Both the position numbers and the translations under genes were made by a program. Shown piece after piece: positions 7,537 to 14,746 of a DNA stretch of 14,756 bases. The stretch's first letter is position 1. Every line of letters starts with the position of its first letter. Source of the DNA: Chloroflexota bacterium (lineage in GTDB: Bacteria; Chloroflexota; Anaerolineae; Anaerolineales; Villigracilaceae); NCBI GenBank assembly GCA_021796155.1, contig JAJYOO010000024.1:1-14756 (forward strand). The letters run 5' to 3'. The notes below the pieces were generated by a model that had not been told where the DNA came from, ran no database searches, and was given only the letters and a program-made list of their open reading frames with translations.

Positions 7537-9147
7537 GTGGAAAATTCAATCGAAGAAATGATCGGCCAGCGATTGATGCTGGCTTTTCGTGGTAAAGATG
7601 ATCTATCGCCTGAAATTGGCGATGCAATAAAAAAATTCAAACCGGCGGGCATTACACTTTTCAGAAGTTTCAACATTGATAATCCAACGCAAGTCAAAAA
7701 TTTAACCGCTTTGTTTCAAGACGCGGCGCGTGAATTCGATCTGCCCCCATTGTTTATAGCTGTTGATCAAGAAGGCGGCCAGTTGATGGCAGTTGGCAAT
7801 GGGACAACGCAATTGCCCGGCAACATGGCGCTCGGCGCAACCGGCTCAACGGATTTATCGCGACGCGCGGGCCAAGTGCTCGGGCGCGAACTTGCCGCGA
7901 TGGGCATCAACGTCAATTATGCGCCGAGCTGCGATGTGAATTTGAATCCCGAAAATCCGGTCATCGGTATCCGTTCATTCGGCGAGGACCCGGCGATGGT
8001 TGGTCAGATGGCCGCTGCGATGATAGACGGGATTCAGTCTGCGGGCGTTGCGGCCTGCGCCAAACATTTCCCCGGCCACGGTGATACCTCCAGCGATTCA
8101 CATCTGGGATTGCCGGTCGTTCCACATTCTTTGGATCGTCTTCGCAAAGTGGAATTTCCTCCATTCGAGTCTGCGATTCAAGCCGGGACGAAAATGGTGA
8201 TGACCGCGCATTTGGCCTTGCCCGCCATTGACGGTTCGGATGCGCCGCCCGCTACACTTTCGCCAGCTATCTTGAAAAATCTTTTGCGAGATCAGTTGAA
8301 GTTTGACGGTGTGATTATTACCGATGCAATGGATATGCACGCTATCACTCAAGACGACGCGTTGGGCGAGAACGCAGTACGCGCGGCAAAAGCTGGTGCC
8401 GACTTGTTATTGATTACAACCGATCCAAACGATCAGCAACTCGTTCGCGCGAGTCTAATACAAGCCGCGAATGATGGAACGCTATCTCGCGAAGATTTAG
8501 CGGTTTCCGCTGAAAGAATTTCATCGCTTAAACAATGGCTTGCGAATCAAAAAACTGAATTCGATCTGAACATTGTTGGATGCACTGAGCATCGAAGAAT
8601 CGCGGATGAGATCGCGGCGCGGTCGATCACTCTCGTACGAGATCAAGCTAAAATTTTGCCGCTCCGCCTCGGGTCCGGGCAACGAATCGCAGTAATTGTC
8701 CCAAGGCCGATTGATCTTACACCGGCTGATACGTCGTCGTACATCGTTCCGAATTTGGCGTCTGCCTTGCGTGTGTTTCATCCCAATGTGGACGAGTTCA
8801 TTGTCTCGCACTCGCCCTCGGGAAATGAAATTATTTCTGTTGCAGAAAAAGTGCAGTCTTATGATTTAATTGTGATTGGCACGCTGAACGCGTTCAATAA
8901 TCCTGGTCAGAGTGCGTTGGTGCATAAAGCCTTGGAAAGCAGAAAACAAGTGATCGTCGCAGCGATGCGATTGCCGTATGACCTGGTGGCTTTCCCCGAC
9001 GCGCCGACGTATGTTTGCACATATTCGATCCTCGAACCTTCGATAAACGCTTTGGCTTCGGCCCTGTTTGGGCGCCGTGGGTTTCAAGGCTGCTTGCCGG
9101 TTTCGATTCCGGGTTGGTATCCGATAGGGTATCATTTGGATTTGTGA
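7537..9147 (+). CDS. nagZ: GH3 beta-N-acetylhexosaminidase (NagZ-like)
   Basis: This is a 536-residue glycoside hydrolase family 3 protein that cleaves terminal beta-GlcNAc. The NagZ signature KHFPGHGDTSSDSH is at 176-189, with the Asp187/His189 dyad that acts as acid/base in this branch. The nucleophile is probably Asp263 in IITDAMDMHAI (260-270). FIAVDQEGG (73-81) lines the sugar site. A second domain (about 366-536) makes it a two-domain form like Bacillus NagZ rather than the ~340-residue E. coli enzyme. No signal peptide is present, so it works in the cytoplasm on imported sugars. It starts at GTG 7537, supported by GAAAGGA 6 bases upstream, and is tightly packed with the permease. Some GH3 enzymes with this His dyad act as phosphorylases, so GlcNAc-1-phosphate is a possible product. 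Confidence 0.9.
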   Translation: MENSIEEMIGQRLMLAFRGKDDLSPEIGDAIKKFKPAGITLFRSFNIDNPTQVKNLTALFQDAAREFDLPPLFIAVDQEGGQLMAVGNGTTQLPGNMALGATGSTDLSRRAGQVLGRELAAMGINVNYAPSCDVNLNPENPVIGIRSFGEDPAMVGQMAAAMIDGIQSAGVAACAKHFPGHGDTSSDSHLGLPVVPHSLDRLRKVEFPPFESAIQAGTKMVMTAHLALPAIDGSDAPPATLSPAILKNLLRDQLKFDGVIITDAMDMHAITQDDALGENAVRAAKAGADLLLITTDPNDQQLVRASLIQAANDGTLSREDLAVSAERISSLKQWLANQKTEFDLNIVGCTEHRRIADEIAARSITLVRDQAKILPLRLGSGQRIAVIVPRPIDLTPADTSSYIVPNLASALRVFHPNVDEFIVSHSPSGNEIISVAEKVQSYDLIVIGTLNAFNNPGQSALVHKALESRKQVIVAAMRLPYDLVAFPDAPTYVCTYSILEPSINALASALFGRRGFQGCLPVSIPGWYPIGYHLDL

Positions 9148-9153
9148 GGAAGC

Positions 9154-10191
9154 ATGTCTCTGCATTCTGAAATTTTGGAACAACCTGAACGTCTTGCGAA
9201 TCTGGTTTCATCGCAACGAAAATCTGTTGAAGAAATCGCACAGGCAATCAAGTCGCGCGGCATCTCATACGTTTTTCTCGCGGCGCGCGGCACGTCGGAT
9301 AATGCTGGTCGTTACGCAAATTATCTTTTGGGCGCGGTCAACCGCTTGCCACTGGCGTTGGCAACGCCTTCGTTGTTTACATATTATCAACGGCCGCCAA
9401 ATCTCGCGGGCGCTTTGGTTGTTGGAATTTCGCAATCAGGGCAATCACCGGATATTGTCAGTGTTTTGCAGGAGGGTAAGCGTCAGGAGTGTTTGACTCT
9501 TGCGATCACGAACGAATCGGATTCGCCGTTGGCCGCGCAAGCCGATTTTGTCTTCGACGTTCAAGCCGGACCCGAGCGCGCAGTGGCCGCCACGAAAACG
9601 TATACCGCTGAACTGATGGCGATTGCCATGTTGTCCGCGGCTTTGAGCAGGGACGAGTCAAATTGGGATTCACTTGCGAAAATTCCCGAGTGGATCAATA
9701 AAGTTTTGAAACACGATGAATTGATTAAGCAAACTGTGGAACGTTATCGTTATATGGAACAATGCGTTGTGCTGGGGCGCGGCTTCAACTATGCGACGGC
9801 TTATGAATGGGCGCTCAAGTTGAAAGAATTGACTTATGTTGAAGCTGAGCCATATTCATCTGCGGATTTCCAGCACGGACCAATTGCGATGGTCGCACGT
9901 GGCTTTCCGGTGATGGCGGTAGTATCAAAAGGCAAAGTCGCTGATTCGTTGATGCATTTGCTTGAACATTTGAAAAACGATTTGCTTGCAGAACTTGTGG
10001 TGATTTCGAATATGGATTTGGCGTTGAAGATGGCGCAGGCGCGGGTCGCGATCTCGCCAGAAATTCCAGAAGCATTGACGCCGCTGGTCAATATTGTCCC
10101 AGCGCAATTGTTTTCGTATCACTTGACGCTTGCCAAGGGATACGATCCCGACCAACCGCGTACGATTAGCAAAATTACAGAAACGCGATAA
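9154..10191 (+). CDS. GlmS-isomerase-like double-SIS protein, probable glucosamine-6-phosphate deaminase (NagB-II type)
   Basis: This 345-residue protein equals the isomerase half of glucosamine-6-phosphate synthase without the glutaminase domain. Two sugar-isomerase (SIS) lobes are seen: AARGTSDNAGRY (43-54) and GISQSGQSPD (91-100) in the first, and LGRGFNYATAYEWALKLKE (207-225) in the second. GlmS active-site equivalents are Glu225 in LKLKE, His241 in DFQHGPIA and Lys340 in the tail AKGYDPDQPRTISK. With no ammonia source of its own, the expected reaction is glucosamine-6-phosphate to fructose-6-phosphate plus ammonia, as shown for NagB-II and the archaeal GlmD. Fructosamine-type deglycase or AgaS-like activity is an alternative. 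A GAGGA site overlaps the nagZ stop 7 bases upstream, so it is the same operon. It is cytoplasmic. Confidence 0.85.
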   Translation: MSLHSEILEQPERLANLVSSQRKSVEEIAQAIKSRGISYVFLAARGTSDNAGRYANYLLGAVNRLPLALATPSLFTYYQRPPNLAGALVVGISQSGQSPDIVSVLQEGKRQECLTLAITNESDSPLAAQADFVFDVQAGPERAVAATKTYTAELMAIAMLSAALSRDESNWDSLAKIPEWINKVLKHDELIKQTVERYRYMEQCVVLGRGFNYATAYEWALKLKELTYVEAEPYSSADFQHGPIAMVARGFPVMAVVSKGKVADSLMHLLEHLKNDLLAELVVISNMDLALKMAQARVAISPEIPEALTPLVNIVPAQLFSYHLTLAKGYDPDQPRTISKITETR

Positions 10192-10234
10192 TGTATTTTC
10201 TGATTGCATAAAAAGTTGGGGGTAGAATCTGTGC

Positions 10235-10936
10235 GTGAGATATATACGATCAATTCATCTGCGGATATCAATCGTTGGTCTTTTGTTGCTCCTCGTGAGC
10301 GTCTCCTGCGTGTCTTCAACTATCACTGTTTCCCCGACCGAAACTATTATTCCTCCGTCAGAAATGCCGACTCTTGTGCCGGTTCCAACGGATACTCCGA
10401 CATCTACCGCGGTAACGCAGGCTTTGTTTTGTGTGTGGAATGAAACGCCGACGCCGAGTTCAAGTCAATGCGCGCTTCCAACCGGTGACCAGCGCGATCA
10501 ATTCTGTGTAAATAAAATCCCCTATACGTTGATTGCGATCCCGGCTGGTGATACCTATCAAGTGACGACTGCCGGATTTACTTGCGATGACGCTGGTGTA
10601 AAAAACAATTTTCAGTTGTTAACGTGTACGGGGCCAAGATCATATACTTTCAATTTGCAGGTTTGCAACACGGCTTGTGCGGTTCCCACATCGGCGGCCA
10701 CTGCTACTCCATCGCCGCGATGTCCATCTGGGTATGATTATTTGGCAGACCGGCAATGTTGTCAGGGGGCTGCGACTACTCCCAATGGCTGCGTTACGTT
10801 GAGTTTTGACACAAGCTCATGCGGCTATGTGGACTGCCCGCAGTTTACTACTTCGTCATCCTGTACATCGCATAACACCTGCAAATGGATTATTCCAAAT
10901 AAAGCTAGTGTTTTACCGTATTGTGCATCGCGATAA
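10235..10936 (+). CDS. Cysteine-rich secreted lipoprotein of unknown function
   Basis: The product is 233 residues from a GTG start (GGGGG lies 12 bases upstream). After Arg-rich residues 1-10 comes a hydrophobic stretch IVGLLLLLVSVSC that fits a lipoprotein signal with Cys25 as the lipid site, although Ser at -3 is unusual. Residues 29-62 are a Thr/Pro/Ser-rich linker. The rest carries 16 more cysteines (66, 79, 91, 117, 131, 144, 148, 163, 175, 176, 186, 196, 201, 210, 216 and 230), split by a second TP-rich joint near 150-162. The second part contains CPSGYDYLADRQCC. Disulphide-knitted modules on the cell surface are likely. I do not recognise a family. It follows the SIS gene by 43 bases on the same strand and ends at the shared terminator, so it may be co-transcribed, but a link to sugar use is unproven. 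Confidence 0.72.
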   Translation: MRYIRSIHLRISIVGLLLLLVSVSCVSSTITVSPTETIIPPSEMPTLVPVPTDTPTSTAVTQALFCVWNETPTPSSSQCALPTGDQRDQFCVNKIPYTLIAIPAGDTYQVTTAGFTCDDAGVKNNFQLLTCTGPRSYTFNLQVCNTACAVPTSAATATPSPRCPSGYDYLADRQCCQGAATTPNGCVTLSFDTSSCGYVDCPQFTTSSSCTSHNTCKWIIPNKASVLPYCASR

Positions 10937-10957
10937 TAATGGTCGTTCAAATATAAA

Positions 10958-10986
10958 CAATGGCGCACCATTTGGGTGCGCCATTG
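10958..10986 (-). terminator. Hairpin terminator between convergent units
   Basis: A perfect 12-bp stem (CAATGGCGCACC 10958-10969, GGTGCGCCATTG 10975-10986) has a 5-base loop. It lies between two convergent genes: 21 bases after the lipoprotein stop and 26 bases after the secF stop. On the minus strand the stem is followed by the T-rich TTTATATTTG, fitting an intrinsic terminator for secDF. On the plus strand no T-run follows, so termination there would be weaker. Confidence 0.75.
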
Positions 10987-11012
10987 CCGTCGTCAGATAT
11001 TATTCGACAAAA

Positions 11013-11957
11013 TTACGCTTCGACTTTTCGCCGGAACCAGGTTTTCCATTCCTGCTTTTCCCAGACTACAAGGATTGGCGAGGCATTGAAAATGGATGAA
11101 TAGGTTCCGCTGAAGATTCCAACCAGCAGGATGATCACGAAATGTCGGATGGTGTCGCCGCCAAAGAGGGCCAACGCGAACAATGTAAACATAACGGTCA
11201 GTTGTGTGTTGATGGAACGATCCAGCGTTTGGACGACGGAATGATTCACCATCGTCTCGTAATCAACACGCCGGTAAATGTTAGCGTTCTCGCGGATGCG
11301 GTCAAATACCACAATCGTGTCGTGAACGGAGAAACCAATCACGGTGAGGACAGCCGTGAGGAACAAGGAGTCCGCTTCCCAATGCAGTAAGTAGGCGAGC
11401 ATGGCTTCCACGCCAAGCACAACGAAAACATCATGAAGCATTGCGATAATGGCAGCCGTGCCATACCGAACCGGATGATCCACGCTGCGGAAAGCGAACC
11501 AAATGTAGAGCAGAATGGCAATTGCTGCAAGCAAAATTGCAACCCCAGCCGCGCGTGTGACTTCGGCGCCAATGGACGCGGACACTGAAGTGAAGTTCAA
11601 GACAGTCACATCGCCATTTGTCTTTGTTTTCATGGCGGCCAGCAGGCTGGCTTCAGTCGCATCGTTCATCGGCCCCGATCGGATGGAGTAAGCATTGCTG
11701 CCAAGCGGCTGGATCACAGGATTTGCGATCGGTTCCTGCGGCGTCGAGAATTGAGTATAAAGTGAGCTGATCGTTTCGGTAGATGGAAGCGTTCCCGCGA
11801 ACTGGACCTCGAGGAGCGATCCGCCCTTGAAATCAATCCCTAATGCAATCGGGCCCTGACCGGTGCTGGTCCAGTGCAGGATCATGAAGATAACGCCTGG
11901 CACAATGACCAGCAGTGAGATTAGAAAATAGAGATAACGGTTCTTGATGATGTTCAT
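11013..11957 (-). CDS. secF: SecF, protein translocase accessory subunit
   Basis: This 314-residue membrane protein of the Sec machinery works with SecD and the proton gradient to pull exported proteins through SecYEG on the outer side. The first membrane segment (about 8-28) is followed by ALGIDFKGGSLLEVQF (38-53), the conserved D-F-K-G-G site. A small external domain and then five further hydrophobic segments follow from about 135. The signature SVHDTIVVFDRIREN (210-224) in the fourth/fifth helix region is intact. It starts at 11957 with AGGAG 6 bases upstream, and secD ends only 9 bases before it. The downstream hairpin at 10958-10986 ends the transcript. The length is normal for bacterial SecF. 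Confidence 0.96.
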   Translation of the reverse strand: MNIIKNRYLYFLISLLVIVPGVIFMILHWTSTGQGPIALGIDFKGGSLLEVQFAGTLPSTETISSLYTQFSTPQEPIANPVIQPLGSNAYSIRSGPMNDATEASLLAAMKTKTNGDVTVLNFTSVSASIGAEVTRAAGVAILLAAIAILLYIWFAFRSVDHPVRYGTAAIIAMLHDVFVVLGVEAMLAYLLHWEADSLFLTAVLTVIGFSVHDTIVVFDRIRENANIYRRVDYETMVNHSVVQTLDRSINTQLTVMFTLFALALFGGDTIRHFVIILLVGIFSGTYSSIFNASPILVVWEKQEWKTWFRRKVEA

Positions 11958-11966
11958 GTCTTGCTC

Positions 11967-13433
11967 CTAAAGGCCAAGCCAGCTTGGATGCTCGCTCGTC
12001 TTTACATTATCGAGCACAAGGTGCAGGTAGATGCGCGTCACGACAACGGCGGTGAATAAGGACACGAGCACGCCCAGACCAAGGTTGATGGCGAAGCCCT
12101 TGACCATGCTCGCGCCATAGGCATTACCGAAGATGTACAGAATAACGCAGGTGATGAGCGTGGATGTGTTCGAGTCTCGAATGGACGGCCATGCCCGGCT
12201 CCAGCCCAAGTCAATAGCCTGTTGGAGGGTGCGGCCTGCACGCAGTTCTTCCTTCATGCGCTCGAAGATGAGGACGTTCGCATCCACGGCCATGCCTATA
12301 CTCAAGATGAAACCGGCAGTACCTGGCAGAGACAACGTAAAGCCAACCATCTTGAAGATCATCAGCGAGAAGAGCGCATACGTTACCAGCGCAAGGTCGG
12401 CGATGATTCCTGGCAGGCGATAATATAAAGCCATGAAGAGCACGACGACAGCAAGACCGATCGCTCCGGCGAGAACGCTCTTGCGGACCGAATCAGCGCC
12501 GAGCGTTGGGCCAACGGTTTGGCTCTCGACGATCTTTACCGGGACTGGGAGCGAACCGTAGCGAAGTTGGACGGCCAGAGCGTTGGCGGAGTCTTGAGTG
12601 AAGTTGCCCTGAATCACGCCTTGCCCGCCAGTGATCGCGCTGTTGATAACGGGCGCGGAAATGACTTTCTTATCGAGCACGATAGCCAAATATTGTCCAA
12701 CGTGCGTGGATGTGTAATCGCCAAAGACTGTTGTCCCGTTTGGCTTTAGCGTAAATGCGATTTCGTATTGGCCCGGCACTGTACCTACCTGAACGCTGAC
12801 CGTATCAAGGTCAGCGCCGGTCATCACGGTGTGGTAAACCTGCGCTGGAGAAGTCGCGGTCGGTGTTGCGCCTGGCGTCGCATTTGCTTCTGGTGTCGGG
12901 GTTACAGCGGGCGTTGCCGTCTCGGTTGGAACGGTTGTTGCTGTTGGCGCAGTCGTCGTTGCGTTGGATTGCGCGCCGCTGGCGGCCGCTTGGTAATCGG
13001 TTTCGATTGTCGTGCCAACAGGCAGCGGGTTGTTGCCCATATCCACGAATTCCAGAAGTGCAGTCTGTTTCAACAGATCGTTCACCTGCTTGGAATCCGT
13101 AACGCCAGGAAACTCCGCGATGATGCGGCAGTTCCCAGCCGTCTGCATTGTGATTTCGCTGATGCCGAGAGCGTTGACGCGGTTTTGGAGAATCTGTCGC
13201 GTCACATCCAGCGCACTTGGGTCAACGCTCGAACAGTTGGCGACATCGGCCTGGAGCAGGGTTTGCACTCCGCCCCGGATATCAAGCCCAAGTTGAAGTT
13301 GCGTATTTTGATTTATTAGCGGTTTATCACTGAAAGGATTCATGATCGTGATGTTGTTGCTGAGATCCACCCAAAGTGAGAAGATAACCAGCAGGACAAT
13401 TACGATCAGCCATCTATTGCGGCTACGAGTCAT
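11967..13433 (-). CDS. secD: SecD, protein translocase accessory subunit, with a TP-rich insert
   Basis: This 488-residue partner of SecF is a membrane protein with a large external domain. The first membrane helix (about 8-24) is followed by LQLGLDIRGGVQTLL (46-60), the conserved D-x-R-G-G site, and the helices start near 316. The signature MAVDANVLIFERMKEELRAG (381-400) is intact, and the next helices contain SNTSTLI. The oddity is a low-complexity stretch in the external domain (residues about 151-197, mostly Thr, Ala and Pro with repeated TPT/ATP units). It lies between the P1 base region (LLEFVDMG) and the following strand (YHTVMTGADLD), where E. coli SecD has ordinary sequence. It starts at ATG 13433 behind GGAGT. 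secD precedes secF in one operon, the usual order. Confidence 0.95.
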   Translation of the reverse strand: MTRSRNRWLIVIVLLVIFSLWVDLSNNITIMNPFSDKPLINQNTQLQLGLDIRGGVQTLLQADVANCSSVDPSALDVTRQILQNRVNALGISEITMQTAGNCRIIAEFPGVTDSKQVNDLLKQTALLEFVDMGNNPLPVGTTIETDYQAAASGAQSNATTTAPTATTVPTETATPAVTPTPEANATPGATPTATSPAQVYHTVMTGADLDTVSVQVGTVPGQYEIAFTLKPNGTTVFGDYTSTHVGQYLAIVLDKKVISAPVINSAITGGQGVIQGNFTQDSANALAVQLRYGSLPVPVKIVESQTVGPTLGADSVRKSVLAGAIGLAVVVLFMALYYRLPGIIADLALVTYALFSLMIFKMVGFTLSLPGTAGFILSIGMAVDANVLIFERMKEELRAGRTLQQAIDLGWSRAWPSIRDSNTSTLITCVILYIFGNAYGASMVKGFAINLGLGVLVSLFTAVVVTRIYLHLVLDNVKTSEHPSWLGL

Positions 13434-13449
13434 GCGTCACTCCATCGAG

Positions 13450-13493
13450 ATGGTTTGCGTTTTGAACCTGTTTCGTTCAACGGGCCAAACCAT
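13450..13493. repeat. Imperfect long inverted repeat in the secD leader
   Basis: Outer arms ATGGTTTG (13450-13457) and CAAACCAT (13486-13493) and inner arms TTGAAC (13462-13467) and GTTCAA (13475-13480) are each exact reverse complements. They are separated by a 4-by-5-base internal loop and a 7-base end loop. The whole sits 7 bases upstream of the secD ribosome site. It could fold in the secD leader RNA or serve as a protein-binding site. No known riboswitch pattern is recognised. Confidence 0.5.
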
Positions 13494-13515
13494 AAAAATA
13501 CCAGCCTTGGGCTGG
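13494..13515 (-). terminator. Terminator-like hairpin after the M1 peptidase gene
   Basis: Read on the minus strand, CCAGCC, a 3-base loop and GGCTGG (13515-13501) form a 6-bp GC-only stem. It is directly followed by TATTTTTAT, a short T-tract. It lies 38 bases after the M1 peptidase stop and 68 bases before secD. The short stem makes termination moderate. It could let part of the transcription read into secD, or act as an attenuator. Confidence 0.55.
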
Positions 13516-13524
13516 CGCGGCGTG

Positions 13525-13530
13525 ATTATA
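13525..13530 (-). promoter_or_regulatory. Possible -10 box upstream of secD
   Basis: On the minus strand a perfect TATAAT occurs 92 bases before the secD start and 23 bases after the peptidase stop. No good -35 box is found 16-18 bases upstream (the sequence there is GGTTCAA). A start about 7 bases downstream would place the GC hairpin at 13501-13515 right at the 5' end of the transcript. It is a weak candidate for the secDF promoter; I see no better one in the gap. Confidence 0.35.
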
Positions 13531-13552
13531 CTCTGAAATTTGTAAATTGAAC

Positions 13553-14746
13553 CTAATTTGGATAAACCCACTCATTGAAAATTGGCATCAAGCTGCAAGC
13601 GCAATCCTTCTCCGCTGTTGCTTTAAGACCGTCTGTTGTGGCAATTCCCCATGTGTATGTCGAGACATAATCTTTTAGAAATTTGTCGAATGCTTGTTTC
13701 CCGATCTGATACTGAAGCGTGTCGAAGAACAACGCTCCGCGCCCATAAACAATCGCACCGTATTCCTGTCCTGTAAAGGCAGCCACTGGCTGGTCCAGTG
13801 CGATCTTCGCATCATTGACTCTCGACCACCTCGCCTCCAGCGATTGACGAAATCCATCCGCGGCCTGCGCACCGTATTCCGTTGTGTAGTATTCGAGCGT
13901 CGCGAATTGTGCCAGCGATTCATCCAGCCACGGTTCATCCAGTTGGTTATTGCCGACAAGGTTATAAAACCATTGATGCGCCACCTCGTGTGCAACTGTG
14001 GATTCTATATAAACACTGTTGGACGTTCCCTGTTGAGTAGAATTTAGAGAATAGATCCGTTCGGTGATTACAATCTGGCTGGGATACTCGATGCCGAACG
14101 CCATTGTCGGGGTGGAAACAATATTTAGTTGGATATAAGGATAGGGCGCGTAAAGCTGACTGTAGTCGCGTATAGACTTGGCTGCCACATCAAGCGCCAT
14201 TTGTGCGCCATCGCGATTAGAAGAAGGCGCGTAACTGTTGATAGTAACGCCGCCTTCCGTCCGACTCATGACCTTATAGTCAGGGCTAGCCGCCAAATAG
14301 AAATCATGTGCCGGGCCCAATGCGTAAGTTAGGATTTGATTGTTGCCTGTCATCTCCTTTTTAACCTGTTGACCTGTTGCGGCAATAACCAGATTCTTAG
14401 GCGCTGTGATTTTGACAAGATAAAAAGCTGCATCTGAATAAACGAGGTCGCCTTGCGGCGAAGGGATTTCCGCCTCCCATCCTTTCGCATCGTAAACAGC
14501 GATCAATGGATACGCGTGAGCGAGCGCTAGTACATTGTTAGTGTAGGCCAAAACGCCATAATTGTTTTCCACGGTGCGAGGAACTGTAACATCAAAGTCC
14601 ATGCGAATGACAATGCTCTGATTGGGTTTAAGTGACGATCTTAGTGGAACCTTCATAAGGCTATCAAGCAGTTCATACTTCGGCGTGACTGGTTCACCAT
14701 CAACGAGTAGATTTGATATTGTCATTGCACCGCCCGAGGCCAGCAT
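13553..14746 (-). CDS. M1 family zinc metallopeptidase, N-terminus missing or frameshifted
   Basis: This 397-residue frame encodes an M1 (aminopeptidase N-like) protein. Zinc motif HEVAHQW (253-259) is followed 18 residues after its second His by Glu276 in EPWLDES, completing HExxH-x18-E. AFGIEYPSQ (216-224) stands where the GAMEN substrate motif occurs, and YGRGALFF (334-341) supplies the likely catalytic Tyr334. Before it lies part of the N-terminal beta domain (VPLRSSLKPNQSIVIRMDF). The first codon is ATG 14746, but in-frame TAA and TGA stand directly upstream, so the frame cannot extend. Related proteins usually begin much earlier with a signal peptide and the first half of this domain. 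The start is therefore suspect: a frameshift near 14740 or an internal start of a damaged gene. The full protein would be exported or surface-anchored. Confidence 0.85.
   Translation of the reverse strand: MLASGGAMTISNLLVDGEPVTPKYELLDSLMKVPLRSSLKPNQSIVIRMDFDVTVPRTVENNYGVLAYTNNVLALAHAYPLIAVYDAKGWEAEIPSPQGDLVYSDAAFYLVKITAPKNLVIAATGQQVKKEMTGNNQILTYALGPAHDFYLAASPDYKVMSRTEGGVTINSYAPSSNRDGAQMALDVAAKSIRDYSQLYAPYPYIQLNIVSTPTMAFGIEYPSQIVITERIYSLNSTQQGTSNSVYIESTVAHEVAHQWFYNLVGNNQLDEPWLDESLAQFATLEYYTTEYGAQAADGFRQSLEARWSRVNDAKIALDQPVAAFTGQEYGAIVYGRGALFFDTLQYQIGKQAFDKFLKDYVSTYTWGIATTDGLKATAEKDCACSLMPIFNEWVYPN

Noticed and set aside
10204..10228. Possible promoter before the cysteine-rich lipoprotein (TTGCAT, TAGAAT)
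   Set aside because: The spacer is 13 bases, too short for a sigma-70 promoter.
12768..13319. Plus-strand open frame of 183 residues opposite secD
   Set aside because: It is Trp/Arg/Cys-rich, produced by reading the TP-rich insert and surrounding SecD codons backwards. It has no domain and no ribosome site.
13535..13556. Second copy of the ROK operator (TTTGTAAATTGAAC resembles part of 686-702)
   Set aside because: It lacks the spacing and any right-hand arm, so it is not a palindrome; the similarity is likely chance in A/T-rich DNA.
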